Below are positions 45,725-54,571 of a stretch of DNA of 64,000 bases, piece by piece. Position 1 is the stretch's first letter, and each line of letters begins with the position of its first letter. The stretch lies in contig NZ_JAEPRQ010000001.1 of NCBI RefSeq assembly GCF_016629665.1, forward strand, positions 1,054,001-1,118,000. Direction: 5' to 3'. The DNA comes from Paracoccus caeni. GTDB taxonomy: Bacteria; Pseudomonadota; Alphaproteobacteria; Rhodobacterales; Rhodobacteraceae. Both the position numbers and the translations under genes were made by a program. The notes beneath the pieces were generated by a model, which had not been told where the DNA came from, ran no database searches, and was given only the letters and a program-made list of their open reading frames with translations.

Positions 45725-46834
45725 ATGACTCGGGACGCGCAACGCCGGGTGGCGGGGTTTCTGGACGGGGTGCCGGTGCCGATGCTGGCCGTCGATGGCC
45801 GCGCCCGCACCATTGCCGCAAATCCGGCGGCCGAGGCATTGTTCGGCCCGGACCTGCTCGACCGGCCCTTCGTCACCGTCCTGCGCCATCCTGCCGTGGT
45901 TGAGGCGGTGGACTGGGTGTTGTATCCGACCGCCCATCCCGCGCCCGCGCCTGATCCCGAACTGGCGACGCCGCCCGAAGGCATCGCCACGATCCGCGCC
46001 GTCATTACCGCCGACGGCCGCGACGTGACGGCGGCGATCACCGTGGCACCGTTGCCCGCCGCCATGGGCAAGGGCGCGACCATTGCCGTGCTGGATCAGT
46101 CGGTGGCCGAGGAAGCCGAACAGATGCGCCGCGATTTCGTCGCCAATGTCAGTCACGAGTTGAAGACCCCGCTGACCGCGATGATCGGCTTTATCGAGAC
46201 CTTGCGCGGCCCCGCCCGACACGACGAAAAGGCCCGCGACCGTTTCCTTGACATCATGGAGCGCGAGGCGGGCCGGATGAACCGTCTGGTCAGCGAGCTT
46301 TTGTCGCTCAGCCGGGTTCAGTCCGAAGAACGCCGCCGCCCCACCGCCAGCCTTGATCTGGCCCTGCTTTTGCGGGGGGTGGTCGCCACCATGACCCCGG
46401 TGGCCGAAGCAGCGGGTGTGGTGATCGAGGCCGAGGGCATGTCGGAAAGCCTGCGTGTGCCGGGCGATGCCGACCAACTGGTGCAGGTGTTCCAGAACCT
46501 CTTTGAGAATGCGATCAAATATGGCGGCTCGGGCGGCTATCTGGGCATCCGTCTGCGCCGCGTGGAATACGAGCCGCTGATGCGCGGCCCGGCATGGGCG
46601 GTCGATGTGCAGGACCGGGGCGAGGGTATCGACGGCATGCACCTGCCGCGGCTGACCGAACGGTTCTACCGCGTCGATACGCACCGCTCGCGCGCGCAGG
46701 GCGGCACCGGATTGGGACTGGCAATCGTCAAACATATCATCAACCGCCATCGCGGACGGCTGCGGATCGACAGTCAGCGCGGCAAAGGCAGCACTTTCAC
46801 GGTGATCTTGCCCGAGACAACGGCGCGGGAATAG
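45725..46834 (+). CDS. Soluble PhoR-like sensor histidine kinase
   Basis: 369 residues: PAS domain (about 10-120), phosphoacceptor His144 in NVSHELKTPL, dimerisation helix, and HATPase with N box (NLFENAIKYGG), DRGEGI and GGTGLGLAIVKHI. No membrane helix, so it should sense an internal signal or bind a membrane partner. In Rhodobacteraceae a PhoR of this size often precedes the pst phosphate genes; here neither pst nor a response regulator is next to it. Its partner is therefore elsewhere. Confidence 0.9.
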   Translation: MTRDAQRRVAGFLDGVPVPMLAVDGRARTIAANPAAEALFGPDLLDRPFVTVLRHPAVVEAVDWVLYPTAHPAPAPDPELATPPEGIATIRAVITADGRDVTAAITVAPLPAAMGKGATIAVLDQSVAEEAEQMRRDFVANVSHELKTPLTAMIGFIETLRGPARHDEKARDRFLDIMEREAGRMNRLVSELLSLSRVQSEERRRPTASLDLALLLRGVVATMTPVAEAAGVVIEAEGMSESLRVPGDADQLVQVFQNLFENAIKYGGSGGYLGIRLRRVEYEPLMRGPAWAVDVQDRGEGIDGMHLPRLTERFYRVDTHRSRAQGGTGLGLAIVKHIINRHRGRLRIDSQRGKGSTFTVILPETTARE

Positions 46835-46865
46835 TCTGCTGCATTTGAACAAGGGATTTTGACGT

Positions 46866-46997
46866 ATGAGCTTTATGAAAGGCGCTTTCGTCCTGCCGGT
46901 CTGTCCGGCCGCACTTTCAAGCGAGCGGCTTTTGGGCGGCTTGCGCGCGCTTCGGCGCGGCGGGCATTTGCACTGCGCACAGGAAGGTGCGGCATGA
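46866..46997 (+). CDS. Possible 43-residue ORF coupled to the next gene
   Basis: ATG 46866 with an AAGGGA site upstream; the frame ends at 46997, overlapping the next start by four bases (ATGA). The product is short and basic (MSFMKGAFVLPVCPAALSS start, Leu/Gly/Arg-rich middle). The overlap and ribosome site suggest translational coupling of the following membrane protein, or a leader peptide. It may also be chance. Confidence 0.35.
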   Translation: MSFMKGAFVLPVCPAALSSERLLGGLRALRRGGHLHCAQEGAA

Positions 46998-47383
46998 CCC
47001 GGCCCTGCTCCGCCTTTGTCTATTCTATCTATCTTCTGGCCTTTGTCGTGGGCTTCGCGATTGGCGCGGTCTTCATGGTATTTTTTGCCGGGAAGGCGCT
47101 GACATCCGGCACGATGCTGCCCGTCGGGCCGTCGGTCGCGTTGTCATGGATCTCGCCGCTGGCAGGGATTGCCGTCTTCCAACTCATCTTTGGTTTCGGC
47201 ACCGAATGCTGGCGCGGCCTGCGCTTCTGGCTGCTTGCGCCGGTCACGGTCTATTTCTGGCTGGCGGTGTTCTTGGCGATCTTCATGTCGGGCTATGTGA
47301 ACCCGACCGTGGCCGGTATCGGGGCGGCGCTGGCGATTTTCCTGTCCGGGGCGGTCGCCTTGCAGAAGACGCTTCGCCGCTGA
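46994..47383 (+). CDS. Unknown 129-residue, four-helix membrane protein
   Basis: Four hydrophobic helices: about residues 8-32 (AFVYSIYLLAFVVGFAIGAV), 42-64, 70-96 and 102-124. No recognised domain. The start at 46994 has an AGGAAGG site. It follows the histidine kinase by 160 bases and precedes rpiA. A role in a small-molecule channel or signalling is not supported by any motif. Confidence 0.7.
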   Translation: MTRPCSAFVYSIYLLAFVVGFAIGAVFMVFFAGKALTSGTMLPVGPSVALSWISPLAGIAVFQLIFGFGTECWRGLRFWLLAPVTVYFWLAVFLAIFMSGYVNPTVAGIGAALAIFLSGAVALQKTLRR

Positions 47384-47496
47384 TTTCAAGGCTGCATGCA
47401 AGGGCTTGTCCAGCGGACATTTAGCGCCCATTCCGTCTCGCCCTTCCCGCCGCCATCCCCTATAACCCTCGCGACCCCAAACCCGAGGAGCACCCG

Positions 47497-48252
47497 ATGC
47501 CTGATCTATCGCAATCCGATCCCGCGAAAGTTGCGGCATCCCGTGCGGCGGTGGCGCTGGTGCGGGACGGGATGAAACTGGGTCTTGGCACCGGCTCAAC
47601 CGCTGCGATCATGGTGCAGGTCCTGGCCGAGCGGGTGAAGGCCGAAGGGCTGAACCTGCGTTGCGCGGCGACCTCGAAGGCGACGACGGATCTGGCGGAA
47701 AGCCTTGGAATCAAGATTGAAACCTTGGACGAGATCGGCTGGCTGGACCTGACCATCGACGGCGCCGACGAGGTTGATCCCGATCTGCATCTGATCAAGG
47801 GCGGCGGCGGCGCGCATCTGCGTGAGAAGGTGGTGGCGATGGCCAGCGACCGCATGGTGGTGATCGCCGATCCCGGCAAGGTCGTGGATCAGTTGGGTGC
47901 CTTCCCGCTGCCGGTCGAGGTGCTGCATTTCGGTTTTGAGACGACCCGCAAGCTGATCCGGCGCGCGCTGGACACCCTTGATCTGGGCCAGACAGAGGTG
48001 CTTCAGCGCCTGAAGGGCAGCGACCCCTGGGTGACGGATGAGGGGAACCTGATCCTCGATCTGCATCTGGGTGTGATTCCAGACGCCCATGCGCTGGCCC
48101 GCGCGCTGGCCGCCATTCCCGGTGTGGTCGAACATGGGCTGTTCCTTGGCATCTGCGATCTGGCAATCATCGGCAAGGCTGACGGGACGGTTGTGGAACT
48201 GGACCGCGATGCCGATATCGATGCTGATCGGCTCGCCGGTGAAGGAGACTGA
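47497..48252 (+). CDS. rpiA: Ribose-5-phosphate isomerase A
   Basis: 251 residues. GLGTGSTA near 29-36, DGADEVD and KGGGGA with the catalytic residues. It interconverts ribose 5-phosphate and ribulose 5-phosphate in the pentose phosphate pathway. The gor ribosome site lies inside its last codons, so the two are coupled. Confidence 0.96.
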   Translation: MPDLSQSDPAKVAASRAAVALVRDGMKLGLGTGSTAAIMVQVLAERVKAEGLNLRCAATSKATTDLAESLGIKIETLDEIGWLDLTIDGADEVDPDLHLIKGGGGAHLREKVVAMASDRMVVIADPGKVVDQLGAFPLPVEVLHFGFETTRKLIRRALDTLDLGQTEVLQRLKGSDPWVTDEGNLILDLHLGVIPDAHALARALAAIPGVVEHGLFLGICDLAIIGKADGTVVELDRDADIDADRLAGEGD

Positions 48253-48257
48253 AGCAA

Positions 48258-49655
48258 GTGACTTTCGATTTTGATCTTTTCGTCATCGGCGGCGGCTCGG
48301 GCGGGGTGCGCGCGGCGCGGATTGCGGCCAGCGAATATGGCGCCCGCGTCGGTCTGGCCGAGGAAAGCCGTATGGGCGGCACCTGCGTCATCCGTGGTTG
48401 CGTGCCGAAGAAGCTGATGGTCTTTGCCTCGACCGCGCCGCTTCTGGCCGATGAGATGCGCGGCTATGGCTGGTGCGAGGCGGAACTGGGGCATTTCGAC
48501 TGGAAGATGTTCCACGAAAAGCTGGGGTTTGAACTGACCCGGCTTGAGACGGCTTATACGACCGGGCTTGAACGGGCCGGGGTCGAGATTTTTCACCAGC
48601 GCGCGAAGCTGGCCGATCATCATACGGTCGAACTGGCCGATGGCACGCTGAAGACCGCCAAGCATATTCTGATCGCCGTGGGCGGACGCCCGGCGCTGCC
48701 GGGCATTCCGGGGGAAGAACTGGCGCTGATCTCGGACGATCTGTTCCTTCTGGACGAACTGCCGCGCCGGGCGCTGATCATTGGCGGCGGCTTTATCGCC
48801 TGTGAATTCGCGACGATCCTGAACGGTCTTGGGACCGATACCGTACAGGTCTATCGCGGCGATGCGGTGCTGCGTGGCTTTGACCGGCAGGCGCGCGAAA
48901 TGGCGTCCGAGCAGTTGAAGGCGATTGGCGTCGATCTGCGGCTGGGCGCGAACCCGGTGCGGATGGAGAAGACCGGCGACCGGGTGCGGGTGTTCTTTGA
49001 CGACGACAGCAGCGAGGTTTTCGACGCGGTTTTCTGCGCCACCGGACGCAAGCCCTATACCGCCGGTCTGGGGCTGGAGAATACCGGGGTCAGGCTTACT
49101 GAAAATGGCGCGGTCGAGGTTGACGAATGGTCGCAGACCTCGGTTCCGTCGATCTTTGCGGTGGGCGATGTGACTGATCGGGTGAACCTGACACCGGTCG
49201 CGATCCGCGAGGGTCATTCCTTCGCCGATACCGTTTTCGGGGGCAAACCGCGCAAGGTGAACCATGATCTTATCGCCAGCGCCGTCTATATGCGCCCGCA
49301 TGAACTGGGCAGCGTCGGTCTGACCGAGGAGGAGGCGAAGGAGCGCGGCCCGGTTGATGTCTATGCGGCCTTGTTCCGGCCGATGCGCTCGGCCTTTCCG
49401 GGACAGTCCTCTCGCACGCTGATGAAGCTGCTGGTCGATCCCGAGACGGACAAGGTGCTGGGCTGCCATATCTTCGGCCCCGATGCGGGCGAGATGATCC
49501 AGTTGGCGGCGATCCCGATCACCATGGGCGCGACCAAGGCCGATTTCGATGCGACCATGGCGGTTCACCCGACAGCGGCTGAGGAGCTGGTGACGATGCG
49601 CCAGCCCGCGCGCCGGCACCGGCCCGAAACGGCAGAGCAGTCGGAAATGGCCTGA
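48258..49655 (+). CDS. gor: Glutathione-disulfide reductase
   Basis: 465 residues of the pyridine nucleotide-disulfide oxidoreductase family. FAD motif GGGSGGVRAARIA at the start, redox Cys pair C43-VIRG-C48, NADPH motif GGGFIACEFA, and the dimer domain with the catalytic His (MAVHPTAAEE). It reduces oxidised glutathione with NADPH, part of the same NADPH economy as rpiA. It starts with GTG at 48258, with GAAGGAG upstream. ChaC at 19 kb consumes glutathione. Confidence 0.95.
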   Translation: MTFDFDLFVIGGGSGGVRAARIAASEYGARVGLAEESRMGGTCVIRGCVPKKLMVFASTAPLLADEMRGYGWCEAELGHFDWKMFHEKLGFELTRLETAYTTGLERAGVEIFHQRAKLADHHTVELADGTLKTAKHILIAVGGRPALPGIPGEELALISDDLFLLDELPRRALIIGGGFIACEFATILNGLGTDTVQVYRGDAVLRGFDRQAREMASEQLKAIGVDLRLGANPVRMEKTGDRVRVFFDDDSSEVFDAVFCATGRKPYTAGLGLENTGVRLTENGAVEVDEWSQTSVPSIFAVGDVTDRVNLTPVAIREGHSFADTVFGGKPRKVNHDLIASAVYMRPHELGSVGLTEEEAKERGPVDVYAALFRPMRSAFPGQSSRTLMKLLVDPETDKVLGCHIFGPDAGEMIQLAAIPITMGATKADFDATMAVHPTAAEELVTMRQPARRHRPETAEQSEMA

Positions 49656-49770
49656 TCGCGGCACCCTGTCGCAGGGCGGGGGCGGACACAAGGCCGTGGG
49701 TGGGTTGACTTTCCCGGCCTCTGCCCCAGTTTCAGCTAGAAGATTACAAGTCGAAAGGAAGGTCGAACGG

Positions 49771-50976
49771 ATGGCAAATCAGGGCCCTTGGGGCGGTGGC
49801 GGTAACGGCGGAGGAGATGACGGGGATCGCGACAAGCGTCCCGGAAACCGCCCCTGGGGACAAGAGCAGCCACCGAAAGGGCCGCAACGGCCCGGACCCG
49901 GCGGGCAGCAGATGCCCGAAATCGAAGAACTGATGAAGAAAGGCCAGGAACGCCTGCGCGTCCTGATGGGCGGTGGCGGAGGCGGCGGCAACCAGAACGG
50001 TCCGCGCCGTCCGGCTGGCGGCGGGTTCAGCCTGAACCGCACCCATTTCGTCATCGGCGGACTCGTCGCGCTTGGTCTGTGGACATTCTCCAGCTTCTAC
50101 CGCGTCCAGACCAACGAACAGAGTGTTGAATTCCTGTTCGGTCGCGCCATCGCCGTCGGCACCGAGGGTCTGAACTTCGCGCCATGGCCGGTCGTGACCG
50201 CCGAGGTGATCCCTGTCACCAACGAGCGCGTGACCGAAATCGGCACCGGCGCGGCGGGGGCATCCGATAGCGGCCTCATGCTGACCCGCGATCAGAACAT
50301 TGTGGAAATGGAATATCAGGTCGTCTGGAACATCAACGATCCCCAGAAATACCTGTTCAACCTTGCCGATCCCACCGACACGATCCGGGCGGTGGCGGAA
50401 TCCTCGATGCGCGACATTATCGCCCGTAGCGAGCTTGCCCCGATCCTGAACCGTGATCGTGGCGCAATCGGCAACGATCTTCAGGAGTCGGTGCAACGGA
50501 CGCTGGACGCCTATCAGTCCGGCATCAACGTCATCCGGGTCAACCTTGACCGTGCCGACCCGCCCAGCGAGGTGATCGACGCTTTCCGCGAAGTGCAGGC
50601 CGCACAGCAGCAGCGCGACACGCTTGAGAAGGAAGCGGATGCCTATGCCAATCGTGTTCTGGCACAGGCCCGCGGTGACGCGGCGCAGACGCTGGAACAA
50701 GCCGAGGGCTACCGAGCCGAGGTGATCAACACCGCACAGGGTGAGGCTGCGCGCTTCAACTCGATCTACGAGGAATATGTGAAGGCGCCGGAAGTGACCC
50801 GTCGCCGGATGTATCTGGAAACCATGGAGGGCGTTCTGGGCGGCGTCGAGAAGATCATCATCGGGGACGGGCTCGCCTCGGGCGAAGGGCAGGGGTCGGG
50901 CGTCGTGCCCTATCTGCCGCTTGATCAGTTGCGCCGCTCTGGCGGGAATACCAATTCGACCGGAGGGAACAACTGA
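49771..50976 (+). CDS. hflK: Membrane protease modulator HflK
   Basis: 401 residues: Gly/Asn/Pro-rich cytoplasmic N-terminus (about 1-90), membrane helix 90-110 (HFVIGGLVALGLWTFSSFYRV), then the band-7/SPFH domain and coiled coil facing the periplasm. With HflC it forms the cage around FtsH that limits proteolysis of membrane proteins. The stop and the hflC start overlap (TGATG). The ATG at 49771 is preferred over earlier codons because the ribosome site AAAGGAAGG is present. Confidence 0.94.
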   Translation: MANQGPWGGGGNGGGDDGDRDKRPGNRPWGQEQPPKGPQRPGPGGQQMPEIEELMKKGQERLRVLMGGGGGGGNQNGPRRPAGGGFSLNRTHFVIGGLVALGLWTFSSFYRVQTNEQSVEFLFGRAIAVGTEGLNFAPWPVVTAEVIPVTNERVTEIGTGAAGASDSGLMLTRDQNIVEMEYQVVWNINDPQKYLFNLADPTDTIRAVAESSMRDIIARSELAPILNRDRGAIGNDLQESVQRTLDAYQSGINVIRVNLDRADPPSEVIDAFREVQAAQQQRDTLEKEADAYANRVLAQARGDAAQTLEQAEGYRAEVINTAQGEAARFNSIYEEYVKAPEVTRRRMYLETMEGVLGGVEKIIIGDGLASGEGQGSGVVPYLPLDQLRRSGGNTNSTGGNN

Positions 50977-52235
50977 TGGCCGCCCGCAGGACTTCCAGAC
51001 TATCGATGTTGCTGATCCCGGTGCTGATCGTCGCCGGTGTGCTGGTCAGTTCATCCCTGTTCATCGTGGACGAGCGTGAAAAGGCGCTGGTGCTGCGCTT
51101 CGGTCGCGTCGTGACCGAGAAGGGTGAACCGGGCCTGGGCTTCAAGATGCCGTTCGTGGACAATGTCGAGAAATTCGATGCCCGTATCCTTGGCCTGCCG
51201 ACGACCCCGCTCGAGGTGACGCCGCTGGACGACCGCCGTTTGGTGGTGGACGCTTTCGCGCGCTGGCGGATCACCGATGTGGTGGGCTTCCGTCAGGCTG
51301 TCGGGGCCGGTGGTATTCAGAACGCCATGACCCGGCTGGAGCCGATCGTCCGGAACGCCATCCGCGACACGCTGGGCACCGTGCCTTCGACCGCTGTGCT
51401 GTCGGATGACCGGACTGCGCTGACCAACCAGATCAGGGACGAGGCGCGGCGCAATTCTGCCGGGCTGGGCGTCGAGATCATCGACGTTCGTCTGACCCGC
51501 ACCGACCTGCCCGAGCAGAACCTGAACGCAACCTATGCAAGGATGCGGGCTGAGCGCGAACGGGAAGCCGCAGACGAGATCGCACGTGGTGGCGAGGCCG
51601 CGCAGCGTGTCCGCGCCGCCGCCGACCGGACCGTGGTCGAGCTGACCTCGGAAGCGCAGAAGCGGGCCGAGATCGTTCGCGGTGAAGCCGATGCCAACCG
51701 GAACGCGATCTATGCCGATGCTTTTGGCCGCGATCCCGAATTCTTCGCCTTCACCCGCTCGATGACCTCTTATCAACGCGCGCTGCGCGGCGATAACAGC
51801 TCGCTGGTGCTGCAACCGGATGGTGAGTTCTTCACCTACCTTTCCGATGACGGGGCAAGCCGCGCCAATCCGTCGCCAACCCCGGTGCCGCCCGGCAATT
51901 CGGCGGGCGAGATTTCGATCGCGCCGACCGATCCGGTCCCGGCGGATGAGGATCTGGTCACGCCTGAAGTGACCGACCGCGAAGGCAACCGTCTGGGCGA
52001 GTCGGCGGGCGTCACCCTGACGCCGGTGCCGGAAAGCCTTGCCGCCCCGCCGCAGCAACCGTCCGAAGTGGTCCCGCCCACCGAGACAGATGGCGCCGCA
52101 CCCGATGCCGCAGCGCCTGAAGCTGGGGCGGTCGAAGGCGAAACTGCCCCCGCGCCGCAGCCGGAAGAGCAGCCAGCGCCCGAGGAACAGGCACCCGAGG
52201 CACCTGCCGGGGAAGAGGCTCCGGCAGCGAATTGA
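50976..52235 (+). CDS. hflC: HflC with a long acidic/Pro-rich C-terminal tail
   Basis: 419 residues; HflC is normally about 290-330. Membrane helix at 11-31, SPFH/band-7 domain to ~290. Residues 291-419 are an extra low-complexity tail rich in Pro, Ala, Glu (e.g. PSPTPVPPGNSAGEIS, then EEQPAPEEQAPEAPAGEEAP). It faces the periplasm and may reach or bind neighbours. It partners HflK; a degP gene lies next. Confidence 0.93.
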   Translation: MAARRTSRLSMLLIPVLIVAGVLVSSSLFIVDEREKALVLRFGRVVTEKGEPGLGFKMPFVDNVEKFDARILGLPTTPLEVTPLDDRRLVVDAFARWRITDVVGFRQAVGAGGIQNAMTRLEPIVRNAIRDTLGTVPSTAVLSDDRTALTNQIRDEARRNSAGLGVEIIDVRLTRTDLPEQNLNATYARMRAEREREAADEIARGGEAAQRVRAAADRTVVELTSEAQKRAEIVRGEADANRNAIYADAFGRDPEFFAFTRSMTSYQRALRGDNSSLVLQPDGEFFTYLSDDGASRANPSPTPVPPGNSAGEISIAPTDPVPADEDLVTPEVTDREGNRLGESAGVTLTPVPESLAAPPQQPSEVVPPTETDGAAPDAAAPEAGAVEGETAPAPQPEEQPAPEEQAPEAPAGEEAPAAN

Positions 52236-52246
52236 TCAGCAGAAAC

Positions 52247-52273
52247 AAGGGCGGATGGCAATCATCCGCCCTT
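52247..52273 (+). terminator. Terminator of hflKC
   Basis: 11-bp perfect stem (AAGGGCGGATG) with GCAAT loop, then TTTCTGC, past the hflC stop. Confidence 0.85.
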
Positions 52274-52411
52274 TCTGCAACAAAAGTCACGATCAGTTCA
52301 CTTTCCGAGAGCGTGGTTTATTTGCAACGCGACGCTTAATCTCCTTCATATCTACACGTCTCCGGACTCCGTCGGGCCCGGTGCAGAATGCGAAAGATGA
52401 GGACATCCAGC

Positions 52412-53992
52412 ATGAAGACGCTTTCTCCTCGGTATCTCCTGACCGCCTCGGCCTTGGCCGTCACGGTGGGACTGGGTATCGCCGGTGCGCAAGAGGCGCA
52501 GCAGGCTCAGCAGGACGATGTGTCGCCCGAGGCGAGCCAGCGTGCGCAAGAAGCCGCAAACAACAACGAACCGCTTGGTCAGTCTGCCGAACCGGCAGCG
52601 CCGGGGCAGGTCATGCCCGACAGCTTCGCCAATCTGGTCGAGCAGGTCGCGCCCGCCGTCGTCAATATCACCACCACCGCCGTCGTCTCGCAGCCGACGC
52701 GCGGCGAAGGCGGGCCGATGTTCCCCGAAGGCAGCCCCTTCTCGGATCTCTTCCGCGATTTCGGCATGCCGGATATGGGGCCGGGCGGTCCCGGTTTCGG
52801 TGGGCCGGGTATGCCGCAACGCTCGAACGCGCTTGGCTCGGGCTTCGTGATTTCGGCTGACGGCTTCATCGTGACGAATAACCACGTCATCGACGGCGCC
52901 GACGAGATCGAGATCGAGTTCTATTCGGGCACCAAACTGCCAGCAGAGGTGATCGGCACCGATCCGAACACCGATGTGGCACTGCTGAAGGTGAAAAGCG
53001 ACGATCCGTTGCCCTTCGTGCAGTTCGGCGATTCGGACGATGCGCGTGTCGGCGATTGGGTTCTGGCGCTTGGCAACCCGTTGGGGCAGGGCTTCTCGGC
53101 CTCGTCGGGGATCGTCTCGGCCCGCAACCGCGAGCTTTCGGGCACCTATGACGACTATCTGCAGACCGACGCCGCGATCAACCGGGGCAATTCCGGCGGT
53201 CCGCTGTTCAATCTGAACGGCGAGGTGATCGGCGTGAACACCGCGATCCTGTCGCCGAATGGCGGCTCTATCGGGATCGGCTTCTCGATGGCGTCGAACG
53301 TCGTGTCCTCGGTCGTGAACCAGCTTCAGGAATTTGGCGAGACTCGTCGCGGCTGGCTGGGCGTGAAGATTCAGGACGTGACGCCGGATATGGCCGAAGC
53401 GCTTGGTCTGGCCGCCAATTCCGGCGCGATGGTCACGGATGTTCCCGATGGTCCGGCCAAGGATGCCGGGATGCGCTCGGGCGATGTGATCACCAGCTTC
53501 GACGGCAACGAGGTCAAGGATACCCGCAGCCTTGTGCGCCGCGTGGCTGAAGCGCCCGAGGGTGAAACGGTTGAGGTCGTCGTGCAACGCACCGAAGGCC
53601 CCGAGACGCTTGAGGTGACCTTGGGCCGCCGCGAAACCGCCGAGGGTGGCGATGGCGGGCAGGGCACTGAGGGCCCGGCGCAGCCCAGTGCCGAGGAACT
53701 TCTGGGCATGAAGCTGGGGCAGATCACGCCCGAGGTGGCCTCGGATATGGGGCTGCCCAACGGCACGACCGGGCTGGTCGTTCAGGAGGTCAATCCTGAA
53801 AGCGACGCCGCCGAGAAGGGTCTGGCCCCCGGTGATGTCATCACCGAGGCGGGTCAGCAGCCTGTCACCTCGATCGACGATCTGAAGGCGCGGATTGACG
53901 AGGCGCGCGAGGCCGGTCGCAAATCGCTGCTGGTGCTGATCCGTCGCGAGGGCGAGCCGCGCTTTCTGGCTCTTCCGGTCGCGGATTCCTGA
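52412..53992 (+). CDS. DegP/HtrA-family periplasmic serine protease-chaperone
   Basis: 526 residues. Signal peptide (residues 1-27, AGAQ end), a trypsin-like domain with triad His158 (NNHVI), Asp188 (NTDVALLK), Ser261 (GNSGGP), then two PDZ domains. A Gly/Pro/Met-rich flexible loop (100-137) precedes the protease core. It clears misfolded envelope proteins; sitting beside hflKC makes a protein-quality-control cluster. ATG 52412 has GAGGA eight bases upstream; two earlier ATGs are in frame. Confidence 0.94.
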   Translation: MKTLSPRYLLTASALAVTVGLGIAGAQEAQQAQQDDVSPEASQRAQEAANNNEPLGQSAEPAAPGQVMPDSFANLVEQVAPAVVNITTTAVVSQPTRGEGGPMFPEGSPFSDLFRDFGMPDMGPGGPGFGGPGMPQRSNALGSGFVISADGFIVTNNHVIDGADEIEIEFYSGTKLPAEVIGTDPNTDVALLKVKSDDPLPFVQFGDSDDARVGDWVLALGNPLGQGFSASSGIVSARNRELSGTYDDYLQTDAAINRGNSGGPLFNLNGEVIGVNTAILSPNGGSIGIGFSMASNVVSSVVNQLQEFGETRRGWLGVKIQDVTPDMAEALGLAANSGAMVTDVPDGPAKDAGMRSGDVITSFDGNEVKDTRSLVRRVAEAPEGETVEVVVQRTEGPETLEVTLGRRETAEGGDGGQGTEGPAQPSAEELLGMKLGQITPEVASDMGLPNGTTGLVVQEVNPESDAAEKGLAPGDVITEAGQQPVTSIDDLKARIDEAREAGRKSLLVLIRREGEPRFLALPVADS

Positions 53993-54418
<426 letters not shown>

Positions 54419-54571
54419 CGTCAGACCGACCACCGGCCCAGCCGCGACCGCCATTGCCTGCGGATGCCCGGTTGCGGGTCGGGGCGTGATCCTAGACGGC
54501 AGGGCAAGACGGTGTTCTTCCCGACCGATCCGGCCTAGTCTTTCCCCGTCCAGATCTCGGGAGGGGACCGG

